Assembly (NCBI GenBank): GCA_021209875.1
Contig: JAGYVD010000006.1
Span: 1,798,001-1,862,000 of the forward strand
Length of the DNA: 64,000 nucleotides
Direction: 5' to 3'
Source of the DNA: Rosellinia necatrix
Lineage: Eukaryota > Ascomycota > Sordariomycetes > Xylariales > Xylariaceae
Shown here: positions 59,345-64,000 of the stretch, in pieces
How the letters are laid out: each line of letters starts with the position of its first letter
Numbering within the stretch: the first letter of the stretch is position 1
Program-made: the position numbers and the translations under genes
The notes under the pieces: model-generated
Seen by the model: the letters and a program-made list of their open reading frames with translations, nothing else
The model's database searches: none
Told to the model about the DNA's origin: nothing

Positions 59345-61737
59345 ATGCAGGGCGATATTGCTCAACGAGAACCTGTTCACAAGATCCAAGTTTGTATCCT
59401 AGCTAAATATGGGGAATCTCTTTCTGCTAACCTTCCCTCTTAGCCAGCGGATGAGTGGAGAGTCGAGCAAGGTATAGCAGGCGGAGAACTCTATCTACTT
59501 GACCAGACCAAAAGCCAGGAACCCAATAAGAACTACATTGGCCCTGACCAGAACACCATAACCCCTCCCGAGCGCGAGTACGGCGATGATCTTGCTAAGG
59601 ACGAGTTCCCAGGCTGGAACGGGTAAGAAGCTGCATAGGGTTGTCGGTTACGTCGCTGATGGCTTGAATTGTAGGTATGTTGAATGGGAAGACTACCCTG
59701 AAAAGAAGAAAGCGGCCCACAAGATCCTGATATCGCGGAGGTTTCCGCCGCCTCCTGAATTTCAACTTGAACAGATTCCCGGTACTAATCCGGTACTCGA
59801 AGGCAAGCTTATAAATCAGTGTATGTTCATAGGGGGCGGGAGTTGATTGGATACTAGGTGTTCGCTGGAAAGAATGGCATCGCGCGAGTGAGTGATATCA
59901 AGTGTTAGCTTCAATTTTCAGCAGATGCTAATATTACCCGTGCTTGATTTTATTCCATTAACAATCAAAATTTAACATCTCGGAAAGGCAAGCCGCTTTT
60001 GACCTGGAGAAGAAAAGCTAACATTATAACGTTCGAAGTTGGCGGTCGTCTAAGAGACGTACCTGAAGAATCATGGGCTACGGTGCTGCGAGAGAAAGAC
60101 CCGAACATGCTCCATCTCCTACAATTTCCGTACAACGGCGAACCGCCGAAGGGCCTCGTAGTTAAGCACGACGTGACTCCGAATCCGCTCCACTTCATCC
60201 GAAACCACGGCGGGTTAAGTGACAGCCAGGATATCGAAGCGCGCTCGACAATTGCTGACTGGTGAGCAGGATCCCATCTATAGAGCCGGAGTCTTGGTTC
60301 CTGCGGCTCGAGGGTCTAGTCCGGGATCCCAAGAAACTCACCCTGGCAGATCTGAAGGACGAGGCGCGATTCCCGCGCATGGAGAGGCTGGTGACGATCC
60401 AATGCAGCGGCACGCGGCGGATCGAGCAGATCTCGCTCTACGCGGGGGAGGGCGACGAGATGATCAACGCGCCGTGGGCCGAGGGCGCGATCGGCACGGC
60501 GCGGTACGTCGGCGTGTCGCTGAAGAAGGTGATCAAGGACTGCGGGGGGCTCGTGGACGGCGCCGGGCACCTCGAGCTCGTCGGGGCCGACACGTACTTC
60601 AAGATGGACGAGGTCATGAACTACGCCGTCAGCGTGCCGTACTCCAAGGTGCGCGCGAACGAGGTCATGCTCGTGTGGGAGATGAACGGCGAGGACCTCC
60701 CCAAGATCCACGGCGCCCCCATCCGCGCCGTCGTGCTCGGCTACATCGGCGCGAGGAGCGTCAAGTGGCTGTACCGCATCACGGCGATCACCGAGCCCAC
60801 CCGGGCACCGGTGCAGAGTCGCGAGTACCTGTACTTCAACCAGCAGGTGGGTAAGCATAATCAGCGATGGACAGATGGTATTCAGATCCAGGAGATGCCC
60901 GTCAGCAGCGCTATCGTAAGTGACCCCCGAAGCGAAGCCATCCACGTTCACCTTCCTTGGTAGTATGACTATGAACACTATCACAATCACGTTGAAACAT
61001 CCCTTCCCGGGGAGGGGGCGGCATATTGATTGACGGCTCGCGTATTAGATGTCTCCTTGGAATAAGCAAGTGGTGATACACGAAGGCAAGATTTCGGTAA
61101 AGGGGTGGGCGTACTCGGGAGGTGGTCGATGGCCCGAAAGGGTCGAAGTAAGTCCTAACGGGGGATTCTCGTGGTACATGGTCCCCGTCGAAAATTTAAG
61201 TCCCAAGCATAAGTTTGCCTGGAGAACTTGGCATATGGAACTTCCTTGCGACGTGGAGGGGTGGATTGAGATCGTCGTCCGATGTTGGGACAACAGCTTG
61301 AGGTAGGTGTTTGAGCACCCTAACATTTTCTCTTCCGATACCACCCTCACTTCTACCCTACTCTGTTCAATACTAACTACTCGGTAGTAAGTGTATTCAT
61401 TCCACCGTATTTACGGATTTGGCACCCTTCATATCTCAAATGCCCCTTGAGAATGTTCACGTGGCCCGCGATGACATGCTCATGTCTTGCAGATACCCAG
61501 CCAACCGAGGTAAGAAATACGTGGAACTGGGGCTTGCACGTCACTAGCAGTGCGCATAGAGTGAGGGTATACAGCGTCAATAAGAGCAAGGAGAACACCA
61601 GATTACGACTCGAGGAGTTCGAGAACCGAGGTATCAGCTTCGTGCCTATCACACGGCCTACGGAGTTCCCTACCATGAGTTGGGAAGATTACGGAGAATT
61701 TTTCACTAAGAACGGGCCTCGAGATGTTGATATTTGA
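59345..61737 (+). CDS. Sulfite-oxidase-like molybdopterin oxidoreductase
   Basis: Exons 59345-59389, 59444-59622, 59675-59820, a poorly resolved stretch at 59858-59995, one exon ending 60213, 60270-60915, 61049 to about 61302, and about 61492-61737. The Moco-binding domain shows RNHGG across a splice junction, then IPSIEPESWFLRLEGLV, DPKKLTLADL and the metal Cys in TIQCSGTRR, followed by WAEGAIGTARYVGVSLKKVI. The dimerisation domain shows GKISVKGWAYSGGGRWPERV, CDVEGWIEIVVRCWDNSL and TQPTEVRNTWNWGLHVTSSA. Family members usually read CxGNRR and GAIGNAxW; both Asn are Thr here. No cytochrome b5 or FAD domain. The last junction does not join in frame with a GT-AG intron, which suggests a one-base lesion or an unusual splice. 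The substrate may be sulfite or another oxyanion. Confidence 0.82.
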
Positions 61738-62440
61738 TACAGGGCATAGACCTTACGTGTTATTCAGGCCCAAAATGCAGGATCCGGTTTCGAATGGGAG
61801 AAGTTAGCCGAGCCTATAATTGTTATATGAAACCATAGCCTAAGCATGGCTACCAAGTACCCTACGCATTTAGTTCGGGGCGTCTTAATGTTTTGACATC
61901 AGCGTACGTAGCACACGATGATCACAGGGATGAATGCGCGACCTGACCAATTGCCCCTAACATGGCGTGTTGGGGCGTCGTGCTATGAACTGCCCTCGTG
62001 CCGAGCTATCATGACAGATTTGTACCAGGTTGAATGAAACACAACTTGGAAAGGGAGGAGGTGGGTGTACCTCAGCTAGGGAATGTTAAATTTAAGTGAT
62101 ACTTCTGGCAATTCGCTGGTGTTACCGCAAGATTCAACAAATGGGGCGAATAAGAGCAGTCTGACGCGTTGGTTATACTCGACAGGGCACTATGTTTATC
62201 ATACACATAGCGAACCGCCACTGGGGGGCAGGGCCCTTGGTGGTAGAGTGCCTATACTAAGTAACGAAGCCGTTAATAACATACAACGGGCGCTATTGCC
62301 GTAGCTATTTTATTTACCACGGAATCGACGATATGCTCTCGTGTATCACAGCCCGGGGTGCACGAAGAAGACAAAGGAATCATCGACAAGGCGTCGGACA
62401 TGAGAGACAAGGGTGGATCTCGAGCCCTCCCGCCATCGTT
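61738..62440. other. Intergenic between converging genes, no gene
   Basis: Separates the 3' ends of the sulfite-oxidase-like and isochorismatase-like genes. The frame at 62083-62304 has no motif. Confidence 0.55.
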
Positions 62441-63067
62441 TCAAGCCGTCATGTAGCCAACGGCCTCCTCAACCGAGGATACGAAAGCTAAAGTAGGAAT
62501 CACGGTATCGATGAGACTGCGGTGCACCGACTCATTCGGGTCCCAGCACGCGGTCTCCACGACGGTGACTACGAAGCCAATATCGGTGGCATGCGACATG
62601 GTCCCCATGATTGCGCCGCTGGTAGCAATGCCCCCGAGAATCAAATGATTTACGCCAAGCGTGTCCCGCAGGTGTGATATGATGCCCTCTCCCGCTAGGG
62701 CGGAGCGAATGCCCGGCGCTCTCGTGAAAACGGTCTCGCGGTCGGTTCTGCTCTTATCGGCGGGGGAGAAGCCGGCAAACTCGGCGCCCAGGTGCGGGTT
62801 GGCGGAGAAAATGGGCTTGAACTGGGCATCCCATGTCGCGGCGACCTTGTTAGTGGCCGGAGGTGGTACCGCTGTATCCATGGTACAGTGGAGGATGGCG
62901 ACGTTGTTTTTGCGCGCCGCTGCCTGGAGTGCGGAGACAGATTCAATCAGCGTCTCTTTGCCCGGGCTTGGCATCATTTCGACTAGCATGTTCTGGTAAT
63001 CAAGAAGCAAGAGAGCGGTCTTGGAGGGCGGGTAAGCTGCCGGCTGGTGGAGGTCGTTGCTAGCCAT
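62441..63067 (-). CDS. Isochorismatase-family hydrolase lacking the catalytic Cys
   Basis: Single exon, 208 aa. The family fold is marked by TALLLLDYQNMLV (catalytic-type Asp23), ETVFTRAPG around 111-119, LGVNHLILGGIATSGAIMGT (138-156) and VVTVVETACWD. In cysteine-hydrolase members the G-x-x-T-x-x-C motif carries the nucleophile. Here it reads GIATSGA, with Ala at about 152, and the usual active-site Lys region is TRAPG. Related bacterial and fungal proteins with TSGV/TSGA exist, so this is probably the Cys-less branch rather than a fresh mutation. Activity cannot be assumed. A TATA-like ATATATAGTATAC lies about 150 bp upstream of the start. Confidence 0.88.
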   Translation of the reverse strand: MASNDLHQPAAYPPSKTALLLLDYQNMLVEMMPSPGKETLIESVSALQAAARKNNVAILHCTMDTAVPPPATNKVAATWDAQFKPIFSANPHLGAEFAGFSPADKSRTDRETVFTRAPGIRSALAGEGIISHLRDTLGVNHLILGGIATSGAIMGTMSHATDIGFVVTVVETACWDPNESVHRSLIDTVIPTLAFVSSVEEAVGYMTA

Positions 63068-64000
63068 TGTGAAGTTATTATAATGTTTCGCGCCAAATGT
63101 TCGCTAGATGAGAACCAAGGGAAGGTGTGCTCGAACTGTCTTGTGAGGGCCGATGTTTAGTAGATTGTCAAAAGGGGAGAAGAGGAGTACTGCCAAGGGT
63201 CATGACCGACGGGGCGTATTATATATAGTATACAAACAACACACTTACCAAGAGGAATGCCGCGTCGTTATCACATGTGTCGCCCCGCTATAATATTACT
63301 CTTGGTTGGTTTCGATGCTACCTTACTTCCACGCCGCGATCAATATGCTCACATCGCATAGACGCCTATCCTAGTGAGCCAATTATATCAAAAAACCCGC
63401 CCGAGATGCTGACCAAGCGGGGCAGAGGAAGAGGTGCCATCACGTAGAATAACGTTGATCTTTCGATAGGACCATGGACGGCGCGACCTCCCCTATCTTG
63501 GGGTTTAAACGCATCCGCGTCTGCCTGGTCTGGCAACCGGCGGACTCCCCCTAAATATGAAAACTTTTTTTCATCTAATGAAGAGGTGTAAGGGATCGTA
63601 TCACCCTCCAACGCAACTATCGCCCGCAAGCCCCACGGTGATCTCTCGGGCTTTTCTGCGCCGGTCATCACCATAACAACACAGCCTCACTACTTTTCGG
63701 AGCAAGTGGGAATTCATTATTCGGACATATGCGCAACTTCGTCCGGTCGCCGTGGTTAGCATCGTGCCGCCCGGGACTTCCTTGTCAGCCATCCCCGCTT
63801 GGTAATGTAGTAGGCTTGTAACTTTATAGATCTCCTCAATATGTCGGATGACTTTACCTAAAGCAATCACCGAAGCCGATAATAGGATAGCGCAATTTGA
63901 TGGGTACTAAAGACCGGGAGTGCTAGATGTGATCTTCCTGTTGTTGGGCAGGGCAGCCAGCGTCCAAGAGGGCTGAGGGAGAAACTCAGATCGAATATAA
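63068..64000. other. Intergenic to window end, no supported gene
   Basis: Upstream region of the isochorismatase-like gene. Minus-strand frames at 63366-63674 and 63601-63870 show no domain. A gene continuing past the window edge cannot be ruled out. Confidence 0.45.

Noticed and set aside
60316..60990. 224-codon minus-strand frame and the overlapping 211-codon plus-strand frame
   Set aside because: Shadows of the sulfite-oxidase-like exon 60270-60915.
63366..63870. Two overlapping minus-strand frames near the window end
   Set aside because: No motif, different phases, no consistent splice linking them.

Overview
The window reads as nuclear DNA of a filamentous ascomycete (Pezizomycotina). 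Genes are split by short introns (about 50-70 bp, GT-AG with CTAAC-like branch sites). The families are typically fungal: AA9 LPMO, GH128, rhodopsin-domain/PTH11-like membrane protein, LaeA-type methyltransferase, a HET relic and an NmrA-like protein. Two large blocks have collapsed to extreme A+T with CpA/TpG scarce, which is the pattern left by repeat-induced point mutation (RIP). No rRNA, tRNA, CRISPR or bacterial operon structure was seen.

Layout. 0.75-2.1 kb: a six-exon AA9 lytic polysaccharide monooxygenase (-). 2.1-7.4 kb: gene-poor, with one relic of a PRISE-type reductase. 7.5-8.3 kb: a secreted HD-domain protein (+). 9.3-13.4 kb: a divergent pair, a GH128-CAP fusion (-) and a two-domain beta-sandwich (thaumatin/osmotin-like?) protein (+). 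Both have acidic Ala-rich linkers and no visible signal peptide. 15.8-18.9 kb: a polytopic membrane protein (+) facing an opine-dehydrogenase-family gene (-). 20.8-28.3 kb: a CE1-like esterase gene cut in two by a RIP-degraded LTR retrotransposon (21077-27878, 137-bp LTRs, GAATG target duplication). 28.6-29.7 kb: an NmrA-like protein (-). 31.3-32.3 kb: an EEP/TDP2-like phosphodiesterase (-). 32.87-45.38 kb: a second RIP-degraded LTR element (162-bp LTRs, GATAG target duplication) holding nested repeats, an ATT microsatellite and a small un-RIPed insertion with two perfect hairpins. 46.5-48.1 kb: a DUF3445/heme-dependent oxidative N-demethylase-like gene (+). 48.2-51.7 kb: gene-poor, with a HET relic and a diverged repeat. 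51.7-53.3 kb: a PTH11-like membrane protein (+). 55.6-56.5 kb: a methyltransferase (+). 57.4-57.7 kb: an unidentified gene end (-). 59.3-61.7 kb: a sulfite-oxidase-like molybdoenzyme (+). 62.4-63.1 kb: an isochorismatase-like hydrolase lacking the catalytic Cys (-).

Together this looks like an accessory region: carbohydrate-active and secreted proteins, single-gene metabolic enzymes, gene relics and two RIP-silenced retroelements. No complete biosynthetic cluster is visible. The most unusual items are the GH128-CAP fusion with its divergent partner, the esterase interrupted by a precisely delimited retroelement, and the mirror-image decay of RIP across both LTR pairs. Two genes (GH128-CAP and the N-demethylase-like gene) carry a single surplus base in a homopolymer, so either assembly errors or recent decay must be considered. 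Splice models were built by eye from frame continuity and family motifs.
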